From an uncultured Porphyromonadaceae bacterium (GTDB taxonomy: Bacteria; Bacteroidota; Bacteroidia; Bacteroidales; Muribaculaceae): a stretch of DNA of 63,506 nt. The stretch is from contig CAMWUJ010000006.1 of assembly GCA_947177405.1 (NCBI GenBank), positions 1 to 63,506 on the forward strand, written 5' to 3'. The notes beneath the pieces were generated by a model. That model saw nothing but the letters and a program-made list of their open reading frames with translations, was not told the origin of the DNA and did no database searches. Positions 7,659 through 17,173 of the stretch are shown piece by piece. Every line of letters starts with the position of its first letter. Position 1 is the stretch's first letter. Position numbers and translations under genes: made by a program.

Positions 7659-9494
7659 TTATAAGCTGGATGATGGCTTGAGAGAATAGATCTCAAGGTT
7701 TGAGATTTTCGCAGATCCATCGGAAGTGAAGGATATATTTGAATAAGGCTCGTTGGGGAATACGAGGTTGGTCATCACGTATTTACCATCCTTTGCAAAC
7801 ATCTCGATTGATGACCGGTCGATAAACATACGCACGCTTGTCTTGCCATTCTTTGTGAATGTCGGGCTGACAGTCACTGCGGGGAAATCGCGGCTGAAGT
7901 CGGAGATACCGGCTTTAGTGCGGTCGAAGGCGATTGTATTGTCCGCAGGATTGTAAGTGATCACCACTTCCTCGTTTTTGGAGTTGGACAATGTCACGAA
8001 TACCTTTGAATTCTTCTTTGCCTCGATGTCGAATACCACCTCGCAGATACCGTTGTTGGCAGCGGGCAGAGAGAAAGATGTCGCAGTGGCAGAAGTATTG
8101 ACAGCCTGCTCCTTCACCACGCTTTCATCGCGAAGTTTCAGAGTCTCGGGAGAAGGATTTGATGCAAGATATAACTGACCGTCGTTTCCTTTGAAGAGTG
8201 AGAGGTCGCGGGGAAGAGTGTTGGCACTGCGGAACTGAGTGGTCGGCACATCAGCGGCATATTGCCAGTTGCTCATCCAGCCGATAGCGGTGCGTCGTCC
8301 GTCGGGAGCGTCGCTCCAGGTAACGGTGGCATAATGATCCTTACCATAGTCCATCCATTTGGTAGGAATTTTTCCCGATTTATCGGTATCGGCAGTGAAT
8401 GTCTTGCCGTCGAAGTCACCGACGAAGTATTGTGTTGCGCTACCGCCGAAAGGACCTCCGGGGTTAATGTTTACGAGAAGCACCCATTTTTTCTTACCGT
8501 TCACAGTAAGCGGGAAGAGGTCGGGACATTCCCATACTCCATCCTGGGCACCGAAGCCCTTGCCGAACGCAGACTGGAGAGTCCAGGTCTTAAGGTCGGG
8601 AGAAGTCAGGAAAAGGATTTCATGTTCAAGAGCATGAGCGAGCATGATATTCCATTGTTTGCTCTCCTGATTCCAGAACATATTCGGGTCTCGGGCTTCG
8701 GTTTCCAGAGTAAAGACCGGATTTCCGGGATATTTAATAAAAGATTCGCCGTTGTTGTCGCTGTGAGCAAGACTCTGCATCTGGCTTGTGTTGGCAGCGG
8801 TATAAAGCGCCACGATGGCATCCTTGCCGAAGCCTGTGCTGTTATCGGGGTCGAGTGCGCATGATCCGGAGAAGATGGTACCCAGTCCGTCGGGCTCGAT
8901 TGCCACAGCGTGATGTTTCCAATTAATAAGGTCGGAAGATGATGAGTGTCCCCAGGTCATGTTCTGCCATTTGGATCCGAAGGGATTCCATTGATAATAG
9001 AGATGCCATTCGCCATCCTTATAGAACATACCGTTGGGGTCGTTCATCCATCCCCATTCAGGGGTATGATGATAAACCGGACGGAATTTTTCCCGGTTGG
9101 TGGTATCGAAAGTGTTGGAAAGGGTAATCGCATCCCAGCAGGCACCTTCCTTGGCTTCACGCACCGAAGAACGGTCATGGTTAGCGTTTATATCGAGCAC
9201 CACATTATGTCCTTTATAAGGTTCAAGGTCGAGAGGCACTGTATAATCCACTTTGGATTTTGCCAGACGCACATAGAAAGTACGTTCGAGCTTTCCGTCA
9301 ATAAGTACATTCACCTTGGCATCAGCCACAGATTCCTGCACGGGGAGCAAAAGATAGCGTCCGTCGCCATTGATGCGCACAAAAGTATTGTTAACCCCAA
9401 GATGTTCCACTGTCACTCCATCGCCTGCCATCATTCCAAGGGAAGAGGCGAGAAGAGCGGGAGCCATAAGAAGGGATTTCCTTAGTTTCATCAT
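7659..9494 (-). CDS. GH32 exo- or endo-fructanase (inulinase/levanase type)
   Basis: A 611-residue exported glycoside hydrolase family 32 enzyme. With the start at 9494 the protein opens with a clean signal peptide (MMKLRKSLLMAPALL... to about residue 24); an upstream start would put an unlikely polar Cys/Thr-rich stretch in front. All three catalytic residues of GH32 are present: the nucleophile D152 in WMNDPNG, the transition-state stabiliser D269 in ARDP, and the acid/base E322 in WECPDLF. A C-terminal beta-sandwich ends in the SIEMFAKDG segment. A small extra N-terminal domain (25-120) precedes the propeller. It heads the GH32-MFS-fructokinase operon. No lipobox was seen, so it is probably periplasmic. 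Whether it prefers inulin, levan or sucrose cannot be read from sequence. Confidence 0.92.
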   Translation of the reverse strand: MMKLRKSLLMAPALLASSLGMMAGDGVTVEHLGVNNTFVRINGDGRYLLLPVQESVADAKVNVLIDGKLERTFYVRLAKSKVDYTVPLDLEPYKGHNVVLDINANHDRSSVREAKEGACWDAITLSNTFDTTNREKFRPVYHHTPEWGWMNDPNGMFYKDGEWHLYYQWNPFGSKWQNMTWGHSSSSDLINWKHHAVAIEPDGLGTIFSGSCALDPDNSTGFGKDAIVALYTAANTSQMQSLAHSDNNGESFIKYPGNPVFTLETEARDPNMFWNQESKQWNIMLAHALEHEILFLTSPDLKTWTLQSAFGKGFGAQDGVWECPDLFPLTVNGKKKWVLLVNINPGGPFGGSATQYFVGDFDGKTFTADTDKSGKIPTKWMDYGKDHYATVTWSDAPDGRRTAIGWMSNWQYAADVPTTQFRSANTLPRDLSLFKGNDGQLYLASNPSPETLKLRDESVVKEQAVNTSATATSFSLPAANNGICEVVFDIEAKKNSKVFVTLSNSKNEEVVITYNPADNTIAFDRTKAGISDFSRDFPAVTVSPTFTKNGKTSVRMFIDRSSIEMFAKDGKYVMTNLVFPNEPYSNISFTSDGSAKISNLEIYSLKPSSSL

Positions 9495-9707
9495 ATCAGA
9501 CTTTTTATTAGTTGTCGTTGTTGGTTTTATGATATTACAACGGCACGAAGCCGATGTTGGTTTTTTATACATTTAAGTTCGATTGGTGCAAAGTTCGGTT
9601 TTTTAAGACAACCTCTCTCTCCCTGTCACAGGGGGAGAGAGGAAAATCTACTAACAAACCTAACTTTATTAACCTAATCTATTTCATTCTTTCGCTGAAT
9701 TGCATCG

Positions 9708-9715
9708 CAAAGATA
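9708..9715 (-). promoter_or_regulatory. -7 box of the GH32-MFS-fructokinase operon
   Basis: On the minus strand TATCTTTG fits TAnnTTTG. It lies 214 bases before the chosen start at 9494, and the candidate operator ends 23 bases upstream of it, the same spacing as in the other fructan promoters. Confidence 0.55.
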
Positions 9716-9737
9716 TATAAATTAAGAGGAGGGATGT

Positions 9738-9774
9738 TAGAATATTTGTTGCAACGGGTATTAAAAATGTTGCA
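9738..9774 (-). promoter_or_regulatory. candidate hybrid-sensor operator, site 1
   Basis: On the minus strand TGCAAC occurs at 9774-9769 and again at 9753-9748, exactly 21 bp apart, with the core ATTTTTAATACCC between them. The same arrangement recurs upstream of susC and near the DUF4960 gene at 62 kb. AraC-type DNA-binding domains of hybrid sensors often bind direct repeats spaced two helical turns apart. It lies between the divergent GH32 operon and sensor gene, so it could act on both. Confidence 0.6.
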
Positions 9775-9824
9775 AAGCATCAAATTTTAAAGGCAATGAC
9801 TATTTTTTTATAGGGAAAAATTAG

Positions 9825-9832
9825 TAATTTTG
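9825..9832 (+). promoter_or_regulatory. -7 box of the first hybrid sensor gene
   Basis: TAATTTTG fits TAnnTTTG and lies 31 bases before the ATG at 9864. No good TTTG box is seen 20 bases upstream. Confidence 0.5.
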
Positions 9833-9863
9833 TTGTTAGGAATATAAATCTACAACTTGCCAA

Positions 9864-12686
9864 ATGAAATATCAGAAAAACTCTCAATTAAGGTCATCAT
9901 TATTATCTGTGTTTCTTCCTGCCCTGATTCTCTTGATTTTGTTGGGTTCGTGTGGAAGGAAAGAGGGTTCTCATCGGTATAGGATAGGAATCTCCCAATG
10001 CAGCGATGACGACTGGCGACAGAAAATGAACCGTGAGATAGAACGCGAAGTCATGATCCATCCCGAAGTGGAGGTGGAGATCCGTTCGGCCGACGACAAT
10101 AATGAAAAGCAGATAGCAGATATCGACTATTTTCTCAAAAACAAATTTGATCTTCTCATAGTGGCTCCCAACGAAGCCGAAGCGCTGACTCCGGTTATAA
10201 AGAAGGTATATGACGGAGGCACTCCCGTGATACTTTTCGACCGCAATATCAATGGAGACAGCTACACGGCCTGGCAAGGTGCCGACAACGATCAGATCGG
10301 GCATGCCGCTGCAGGATATGCTCTCCGAATGGAAAGCAGCAATCCGGGACATGGCAAGATTATAGAGTTATGGGGAAATCCGGGTTCGACACCGGCAAGA
10401 GAAAGAAGCGAAGGTTTTCACACCGAGGTAAACAACCATCCCTCTCTCCGGATCATAGGGTCGGGGATGGGCAACTGGACTTATGAGGACGCAGCTCCTG
10501 TTATAGATTCCCTGTATAAAGTCCATCCCGATGTAGATATAGTATATGCCCATAACGACCGCATGGCTATTGCGGCTTCCGACGTGGCGAAGAAACATAA
10601 TATCCATCCTCGCATAATAGGTGTGGATGCAGCTCCGGAGATCGGTATCAAAGCAGCCAACGAAGGAGTGATCGATGCCACATTCCTTTATCCCACAGAG
10701 GGTCAGAAACTGATAAGGACCGCACTTGCTATCCTTAAAGGAGAGAAATATGAACGTATCCTTGAGCTCCCCTCCGCCTCGGCAGTGGATAAGAGCAATG
10801 CCGATATCCTTCTGCATCAGAACAGCCTTTTGAAAGAGGAGACTGATAAGCTCAAGACCCTGAAGGATGAGGTGGATCAGACTCAGGAAATCCATTCCAT
10901 CCAGACCTCTATCCTATATGCCACGCTGGCTATCCTTATCCTTTTTGCGGTGCTTCTTTTCGTGATTCTCCGTCTTTATTGGGTCACCAAGCGTCACCAG
11001 AAAACGCTTGAAGAGCACAATCATATCGTGGAGGAGGAACGCGACAAGCAGGAATATCTAAATCGTGAGCTGGAGAAAGCCACACAATCCAAGCTGATAT
11101 TTTTCACCAATGTTTCTCACGACTTGCGCACCCCCCTCACTCTTATCGCCGAGCCGGTGGAACAGGTGAAGGATGCCTCCAATCTTACACCCTCCCAAAG
11201 AGAGTTGCTGCAGATAGCAGCAAAGAATATAAGGATACTGCGCAGGCTTATCAATCAGATTCTGGATTTCAGGAAATATGAGAACGGAAAGATGGATATT
11301 AATCTTTCGGAAACAGATTTTGCTGAATGTCTCCGGGATTGGGCAGGGTCGTTTCAGACACTGGCCCGTAAGCGCGATATCCGGTTCTCGCTTGAGATAG
11401 CAGATAATGTTCCGGCTACTGTAGCTGTTGATACGGAGAAGATGGAGCGTGTATTCTTCAACATTGTCTCGAATGCATTCAAACATACTCCCCCCAACGG
11501 ATCAATAGATGTGAAATGCGAATGTGATGCCGAAAATCTCATATTGTCTGTCTCCGATACCGGAGAGGGGATCGCACCCGAAGATCTGGATCGTATATTC
11601 GACCGTTTCTACCAGGTGGATAAAGTGCGTCCCAAAGGGTCGGGAATCGGGCTGGCACTTACAAAGGCATTTGTGGAGCTTCATGGAGGCCGCATAGAAG
11701 TGGAGAGTGTGTTAGGGAAGGGTAGTCGTTTTGTGGTCTCCCTGCCTGTGCGCCATGTGGAGAACGAGGAGAAAAGAGAATCACATGTAGATAACAAGGA
11801 GGTGCTTGCGGAGGTGGCACCGGTGGAAAGCACTGATGTGGAATTTGATTCCGATAAACCGTTGGTGCTCTTCATCGAGGATAACGATGATATGCGCAAG
11901 ATGGTTGCCGGATTGCTCGGCGATGAATATAATGTGGCTCTCGCCCCCAATGGTAAAGAGGGATTGAGGATGGCAGCCAAATATGTTCCGGATGTTGTGG
12001 TGTCGGATGTGATGATGCCGGTGATGGATGGAATGGAATGTTGCCGGCGCATAAAGCAGGAGGTGAGCACCTCCCATATTCCGGTGCTTCTTCTTACGGC
12101 TTGCTCTATGGATGAGCAGAAGGCCGAGGGATACGACAGCGGTGCCGACGGTTATCTGTCGAAGCCTTTCAGCAGCGAGGTGTTGCGTGCATCGATACGA
12201 AGCCTCATTTCCAATCGGCGCAGAATCAGGGAGCTATGGGAAGCCCAGACCCCGATTGCCGTAAAGAAGGAAGACAAGACCAAAACCCGTAAGAAGGAGA
12301 GTCGGGAGAATGAGTCGAGGAAGAAAGCTATCACACGTGTAGGCGATGTAGGACCTCTTGATAATGAATTCTACAATCGTTTCCTTGAGAAGGTGGAGGA
12401 AGGTATGGGAAACCCAGAGTTGAATGTGGATCAGTTGGCAGGAGAACTTGGTCTTGGACGTTCGCAATTCTACCGCAAGATAAAGGCTTTGACCAATTAT
12501 TCACCCGTGGAGCTGTTGCGAAGGCTGCGTCTGCAACGTGCCCGACTTCTGCTTACTACCACTGAGAAAAGTATCTCGGAGGTGGCGTATGAGGTGGGAT
12601 TCTCCACTCCGGCCTATTTCACAAAATGCTTCCGCGACGCATTCGGGATGACTCCGTCGGAGCTTCGTGAGGGATTGGGGAATTAA
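9864..12686 (+). CDS. hybrid two-component sensor/regulator, fructose-type sensor domain
   Basis: A 940-residue protein joining all parts of a phosphorelay. After an N-terminal membrane or lipoprotein-like signal (LLGSC) comes a periplasmic type-1 sugar-binding domain (about 36-310, with SQCSDDDWRQ and LLIVAPNEAEALTPV), a transmembrane helix (about 350-373), HisKA with phospho-acceptor H419 in NVSHDLRTPL, an HATPase domain (DTGEGI, GSGIGLAL), a receiver domain with phospho-acceptor D715 in VVSDVMMPVMDG, and an AraC-type helix-turn-helix pair at the end (about 830-938). The layout and sensor type match BT1754, the fructose sensor of B. thetaiotaomicron. It is divergent from the GH32 operon it probably controls. 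Its stop codon overlaps that of the convergent downstream gene. Confidence 0.93.
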   Translation: MKYQKNSQLRSSLLSVFLPALILLILLGSCGRKEGSHRYRIGISQCSDDDWRQKMNREIEREVMIHPEVEVEIRSADDNNEKQIADIDYFLKNKFDLLIVAPNEAEALTPVIKKVYDGGTPVILFDRNINGDSYTAWQGADNDQIGHAAAGYALRMESSNPGHGKIIELWGNPGSTPARERSEGFHTEVNNHPSLRIIGSGMGNWTYEDAAPVIDSLYKVHPDVDIVYAHNDRMAIAASDVAKKHNIHPRIIGVDAAPEIGIKAANEGVIDATFLYPTEGQKLIRTALAILKGEKYERILELPSASAVDKSNADILLHQNSLLKEETDKLKTLKDEVDQTQEIHSIQTSILYATLAILILFAVLLFVILRLYWVTKRHQKTLEEHNHIVEEERDKQEYLNRELEKATQSKLIFFTNVSHDLRTPLTLIAEPVEQVKDASNLTPSQRELLQIAAKNIRILRRLINQILDFRKYENGKMDINLSETDFAECLRDWAGSFQTLARKRDIRFSLEIADNVPATVAVDTEKMERVFFNIVSNAFKHTPPNGSIDVKCECDAENLILSVSDTGEGIAPEDLDRIFDRFYQVDKVRPKGSGIGLALTKAFVELHGGRIEVESVLGKGSRFVVSLPVRHVENEEKRESHVDNKEVLAEVAPVESTDVEFDSDKPLVLFIEDNDDMRKMVAGLLGDEYNVALAPNGKEGLRMAAKYVPDVVVSDVMMPVMDGMECCRRIKQEVSTSHIPVLLLTACSMDEQKAEGYDSGADGYLSKPFSSEVLRASIRSLISNRRRIRELWEAQTPIAVKKEDKTKTRKKESRENESRKKAITRVGDVGPLDNEFYNRFLEKVEEGMGNPELNVDQLAGELGLGRSQFYRKIKALTNYSPVELLRRLRLQRARLLLTTTEKSISEVAYEVGFSTPAYFTKCFRDAFGMTPSELREGLGN

Positions 12687-13075
12687 CGGCGGAGTCTCAT
12701 CAGGAAAAGTGAGAGTTCGTAAGTATTGATGGATATGAATGTCAAGGCGCCTGCTATCAGGGTCAAGGTTATGGGGAAGTAATGATTAGCGATAGAATTC
12801 AGGAAAGTTCCTGACCGGGCATTGATCCGGAGGTTTTCCATAGCTTCCCCGATTGCCGGGAGGAATAAAGAGAAAAGTATTCCGCAGATGAATCCCACCG
12901 ACAAAGCTAAGATCAGAGCCTTTCGGTGGGATCTTTTTACTTCGAGATTATGCTGCATCACAATTTCCACCGAATCCATGCTCCGTTTGAGCTGCGACAT
13001 GAATTGAAAATCATTGGAGAGATCAGGCTGGAAATCCCGGAATATTCGTTTTATTTTTTCATCTTCCATTTCCAA
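12683..13075 (-). CDS. small membrane protein downstream of an ECF sigma factor
   Basis: A 130-residue protein with a charged cytoplasmic-like N-terminus (to about 48) and two hydrophobic segments (about 50-75 and 97-118). It follows the ECF sigma gene by 44 bases in the same direction. Position and topology fit an anti-sigma or accessory membrane protein of the sigma operon, but no anti-sigma zinc motif (HxxxCxxC) is present, so this is only inferred. The last bases overlap the stop codon of the convergent sensor gene (sequence TTAA shared by both stops). Confidence 0.7.
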   Translation of the reverse strand: MEMEDEKIKRIFRDFQPDLSNDFQFMSQLKRSMDSVEIVMQHNLEVKRSHRKALILALSVGFICGILFSLFLPAIGEAMENLRINARSGTFLNSIANHYFPITLTLIAGALTFISINTYELSLFLMRLRR

Positions 13076-13119
13076 GAGAATTAAATATTACAATATTATA
13101 ATATTGAAGTTTGTGTGTC

Positions 13120-13599
13120 TCACATCCTTTCGATGAGCTTCTTAAGTTTTTTGCGTCCTCGGGAGAGATGCTGCTTCACGGCGTCTTGCGATTCCTCTTC
13201 AATCTCTGCTATCTCTTTCACCGAATACCCTTCCATATAGAATAGGAGTATTGATGTCCGTTCCGTTGGGGAGAGGAGGTCGAGAGCGGAGTAAAGGTCT
13301 TGATAGCGGAAGGAAGAATCAGTGAAATCTGATCCGGAGATACGGGCCGCTTCCTCATATCCCTCGAATCTTTTGACCTTCCTTGTATGATTCAGGAAAG
13401 TGTTATAACCTATCCTGTAAATCCAGGAGTTGAATTTCTCTGTGTTTTTGAAATCATTTATCGAAAGATATGCCTTTATCAGGGATTCCTGAGCGATGTC
13501 ATCGGCCAGCTGTGAATTGCCGCAGCAAAGGGCCACAAGGTAACGCCGGAACGCTCTTTGTGTGCCCTCCACGTGTCGGATAAAATCTTCACGTGTCAT
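13120..13599 (-). CDS. ECF-type RNA polymerase sigma factor
   Basis: A 159-residue sigma-70 family factor with only regions 2 and 4. Region 2 shows the DDIAQESLIKAY segment and the W-I-Y-R-I-G-Y-N core; region 4 shows SPTERTSILL, EGYSVKEIAEI and the helix-turn-helix ending in RGRKKLKKL. The ATG at 13599 was taken as the start; a longer form would need a TTG. It follows the DUF6249-like gene with 10 bases between and is followed by a small membrane protein, an arrangement common in Bacteroides. Confidence 0.9.
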   Translation of the reverse strand: MTREDFIRHVEGTQRAFRRYLVALCCGNSQLADDIAQESLIKAYLSINDFKNTEKFNSWIYRIGYNTFLNHTRKVKRFEGYEEAARISGSDFTDSSFRYQDLYSALDLLSPTERTSILLFYMEGYSVKEIAEIEEESQDAVKQHLSRGRKKLKKLIERM

Positions 13600-13609
13600 C
13601 AAAACCAAA

Positions 13610-14029
13610 TTAAATCTCAGATTCAGTAATTGTGTTCACTTGGCTACGGGTCACGAAAAAGACAATCAGATAGCTTATCCCGACAGCTAATGAAAGGGAG
13701 CCTGCGATGATAGGAATCAATACGGGGTCTTCACCAAATTCAACTTCGGTGTTATTGGCCACTATTCCGCATATCACCAGGCCGATACCTATCAGAGTGA
13801 AGATGCAGCCTCTAAGGAGGCGGAGGTTAAGGATCTGGAGAGGAGTGCGTTGAGGTTTCTTAAGTGATTCGGCCAATTTATCGGCGTCTATTTCATTGTT
13901 GGCTTCGATAGCTTTTATGATTATGTTTGATCGTTGACGGTCAGCGTTGATCTTCACAAGCGAAACGATAAGGACGATCGCAATCGGGAGGACACAACAA
14001 ATAAAAATCGGGACAAGATCTTCTACCAT
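13610..14029 (-). CDS. DUF6249-like membrane protein
   Basis: A 139-residue protein with a hydrophobic N-terminal segment (about 6-25), a charged middle (K-I-N-A-D-R-Q-R-S-N-I onward) and two hydrophobic C-terminal segments (about 73-90 and 103-126). This pattern fits the DUF6249 family, usually found next to ECF sigma genes in Bacteroidales. It is the first gene of the three-gene sigma operon. Its function is not known. Confidence 0.75.
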   Translation of the reverse strand: MVEDLVPIFICCVLPIAIVLIVSLVKINADRQRSNIIIKAIEANNEIDADKLAESLKKPQRTPLQILNLRLLRGCIFTLIGIGLVICGIVANNTEVEFGEDPVLIPIIAGSLSLAVGISYLIVFFVTRSQVNTITESEI

Positions 14030-14173
14030 AATTTTATAATTTTAAAAGTTTATATTCGAAATTTTTGAGACATCTCGATTATAAGACACATCAGGAATAG
14101 AAAAGGTGACAGTAGTAGAAAAAATTTCAAGGTTGGGAAGTGTAACCCCGGCGACCACCAGCGACAAACCCTA

Positions 14174-17017
14174 CTATTTCACACTTTGGCGCAGTTCGGA
14201 GGGAGTCATGTTGAAAGCCATCTTGAAGCATCGGGCGAAATATTGAGGGGTTGAGAATCCTGTGGAGTAGGCTATCTCGGCTATGGATTCATCAGTGGCA
14301 AGGAGTCTTTTGCGGGCTATCCTGAGGCGGAGGTTGCGGATGATCTCCACGGGAGTGGAATTGGTTATGGCCTTGATCTTGCGCGTAAGCTGTGTGGCTC
14401 CTATGCCGAGTTCGGCAGCGATATCACCCACATTCAAATCCTCACGAGAATAATTCTTCCTCACAATCGCCATAAATTCGGCGTAGAAAGCATTGTCGAG
14501 TTCCTGACGACGTTGATCGGAAGAGGATTCGTCGTTTTGTGGAATACTCTTCTTATTTTTATAATCAATAGACTTAGCTAAGGAAGAGATAACAGGATTC
14601 TCCGGTGTGGATTCAAGGAAAAGATCATAAATCAGTTTACGATTGGTGATTAATGAATCACAACGAGCTTCGAGGAGCTTTTTGGTGAAAGGCTTCGAAA
14701 TAAAAGCATCCGCTCCCGAATCATAACTTTTCACACGTTGCTCATCGAGCTGGCACGCCGTGAGTATAAGGACCGGGATGTGTGATGTGATCTTCTCCTC
14801 CTTAATTCTTCGGGTAGCCTCAAGACCATCCATATCAGGCATCATGATATCGCATATTATCACGTCAGGCACATATTTTATCGCCATACGCAATCCTTCT
14901 TTGCCGTCGGCAGCCTCAATCACATCATATTTTGCAGATAGCATCATTTTTACCAAAGCCCGTATGTCGGCATTGTCATCGATCACCAGTAGCAAAGGTT
15001 TCAATGCCTCTTTCTTCTGACCATCCTCCGGAGAGGAGACTTCGGATTCATATTCCATCTCTACATACTCTATAATATCGGTATCGAATTTCACCGGATC
15101 CGATACTTCGGTCTCCTTCACTTCGGTGTGGGTGACCGGGAAATCGACCGTGAAGCAAGATCCTTCTCCAGGGACACTCTCCACATCAATGGTGCCGTCC
15201 ATCATCTCTACGAAAGCTTTGGTTAGTGATAGCCCGATACCCGACCCCTTGGGGCGGGGAGCATCCACCTGGTAAAACCTGTCGAAAATCTTTGATTTCT
15301 CCTTTTCAGCCATACCTGTGCCGTTGTCGCACACACTGATACGAAACCGGGTTTCGCCCAGGGATAGTATCACCTTCACCTCTCCGCGGTCTTTGGTAAA
15401 CTTAAAAGCATTTGAAAGCAGGTTAAAAATAATACGTTCCATTTTCTCCCTGTCGAACGCCACAAAGAAAGAATCCGGAGGGGAGAGGAGATGATCCGAT
15501 TCAATGTCGAGAGAGAATTTGATATCCCTTTTTGCGGCATATTCCCGGAATACATCCACCCATTCCTTTACCCATGCCACGATATCAGATTCGGTGATAT
15601 GGAGATCCATGACATTCGTCTGATATTTGCGGAAGTCGAGGATCTGATCCATCATCCTACGCAGAATCTTCACATTCTTCACCACGATTTTCATCAATGT
15701 CCGGTCGTGGGGAGGAAGATACTTCTCGCCCGCGATTTTCTCCACCGGGTCGGCAATAAGAGCCAGTGGCGTGCGCAGGTCGTGGGAGATATTGGTGAAG
15801 AAAGCCAGTTTTGAACGTGTGGCCTCTTCGAGCAAGGAGTATAGTTCTTCCTGCTTCTTGTGTTGGGCGATGAGCTGCCGGTTCTTATCCTCCATCTCCT
15901 TCTGGAGATGATTCTTCTGATGAATGAAATGGAGCAGACAAGCTATGAGGATAAGCAAGAGGAGGAGAGCAGCGGTCGTGGCATAAAGCAGAGCTTTCTG
16001 AGTGTTTTCGCGATTGCTCAGGATAAAGTATTGCCGGTTGAGGTTTGAAATGCGGTCGGTCTTCTTTTTAAGAAGGTCGTTGAGGTTGATAGATAGAGAG
16101 GCGTTATTCTTATCTATAAGTGTAGTTGCGGGACCCGGGGTGATTTTCTCAACCTTCTTTCCGTTCAAAATATCGACAGCCAATTTCACGGCCTCTTCAC
16201 CGACGGTGGGATAAGTGAAAGTGACATCAATTAATGAATCTGCCACAGCTTTTATCCCCACGTCAGGCACACCGTCGGTGCCGATAATGGTGATATCGTT
16301 GCGGCCGTTCTCCCTTGCCGCTTTGGATGCGGCAATGGCCATAATATCGTTATGGGCATATATCACTTTCAGGTCAGGATGAGCCTTTATAAGGGAGTCA
16401 GCGATATTATGGGCCGGAGCGGCATTCCAGTCGGCATGGAAGGATCCGATGAAAGAATCTTTCTCTTTCCCCACGAAAGAGGATATGAAACCCTTATGCC
16501 TCTCTTCAGCCGGGGTGGATCCCGGTAGGCCTGTGATTTCGGCTACCTTTCCTTCGTTCTTAAAGTGTGTGTTGAGGGCTAATCGTCCCGCCTCCTCCCC
16601 GATAGCGGTATTGTCGAGGTCGATGAAGGTGGTATAGATGGTGTCGTTGATATTGCGGTCGAAGATGATTACCGGAATCCCTTTGGACCTGACCTTGCGT
16701 ATGACAGGAGTGAGACCCTGAGCCTCATTCGGAGCCACTATGATAAGGTCGGCTCCCTTGTCGATGAAGTATTCTATATCCTGAATCTGACGCTGCGTGT
16801 TGTCGCCGGCCGAACGGATCTCCACATCCAAATCCTCGTGAAAGAGAATCTCGCGGTTGATCTCATCGTTCATCTGCTGTCGCCACGCATCGTCGCTGCA
16901 CTGTGATACTCCGATAAAAAATTCCTTTGATTGTTTCTTACAACCACACAAGCTCATAAGTAAAATCAGGAGGACAGTCAAAGCCCCTTTATTTGTATTT
17001 CCTAATAATCTTTTCAT
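14174..17017 (-). CDS. second hybrid two-component sensor/regulator, paralogue of the 9.9 kb sensor
   Basis: A 947-residue protein with the same domains in the same order as the sensor at 9864: lipoprotein-like signal (LCGC), type-1 sugar-binding domain (VSQCSDDAWRQ, LIIVAPNEAQGLTPV), transmembrane helix near 345-370, HisKA with H412 in NISHDLRTPL, HATPase, receiver with D723 in IICDIMMPDMDG, and AraC helix-turn-helix. The two are clearly paralogues, differing most in the ligand domain, so they may read different sugars (for example fructose and a short oligosaccharide). It lies between the sigma operon and the fimbrial operon; targets cannot be assigned from position. Confidence 0.92.
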   Translation of the reverse strand: MKRLLGNTNKGALTVLLILLMSLCGCKKQSKEFFIGVSQCSDDAWRQQMNDEINREILFHEDLDVEIRSAGDNTQRQIQDIEYFIDKGADLIIVAPNEAQGLTPVIRKVRSKGIPVIIFDRNINDTIYTTFIDLDNTAIGEEAGRLALNTHFKNEGKVAEITGLPGSTPAEERHKGFISSFVGKEKDSFIGSFHADWNAAPAHNIADSLIKAHPDLKVIYAHNDIMAIAASKAARENGRNDITIIGTDGVPDVGIKAVADSLIDVTFTYPTVGEEAVKLAVDILNGKKVEKITPGPATTLIDKNNASLSINLNDLLKKKTDRISNLNRQYFILSNRENTQKALLYATTAALLLLLILIACLLHFIHQKNHLQKEMEDKNRQLIAQHKKQEELYSLLEEATRSKLAFFTNISHDLRTPLALIADPVEKIAGEKYLPPHDRTLMKIVVKNVKILRRMMDQILDFRKYQTNVMDLHITESDIVAWVKEWVDVFREYAAKRDIKFSLDIESDHLLSPPDSFFVAFDREKMERIIFNLLSNAFKFTKDRGEVKVILSLGETRFRISVCDNGTGMAEKEKSKIFDRFYQVDAPRPKGSGIGLSLTKAFVEMMDGTIDVESVPGEGSCFTVDFPVTHTEVKETEVSDPVKFDTDIIEYVEMEYESEVSSPEDGQKKEALKPLLLVIDDNADIRALVKMMLSAKYDVIEAADGKEGLRMAIKYVPDVIICDIMMPDMDGLEATRRIKEEKITSHIPVLILTACQLDEQRVKSYDSGADAFISKPFTKKLLEARCDSLITNRKLIYDLFLESTPENPVISSLAKSIDYKNKKSIPQNDESSSDQRRQELDNAFYAEFMAIVRKNYSREDLNVGDIAAELGIGATQLTRKIKAITNSTPVEIIRNLRLRIARKRLLATDESIAEIAYSTGFSTPQYFARCFKMAFNMTPSELRQSVK

Positions 17018-17082
17018 AACTTAAAATGGTGAAGAGTGCGGGAGAAGCGAACTCACACACTCTTCGAAAAGAAATTTTACCT

Positions 17083-17114
17083 CAAATTTATATGAAATAA
17101 ATAAAACTTAACAA
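17083..17114 (-). promoter_or_regulatory. promoter of the second hybrid sensor gene
   Basis: On the minus strand a TAAATTTG -7 box (17090-17083) is preceded after exactly 20 bases by TTGT (17114-17111), close to the TTTG -33 box of Bacteroidetes. The palindrome ACAATCACGATTGT (17111-17124) overlaps the -33 box and could be an operator. Confidence 0.55.
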
Positions 17115-17173
17115 TCACGATTGTCAAATGCAACAAATTTAAAAAAGAAAGGCTGATTATTGCTAATTCAATA

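Noticed and set aside
9495..9572. 26-residue N-terminal extension of the periplasmic GH32
   Set aside because: The extension is polar and precedes a complete signal peptide, which must be at the N-terminus to work.
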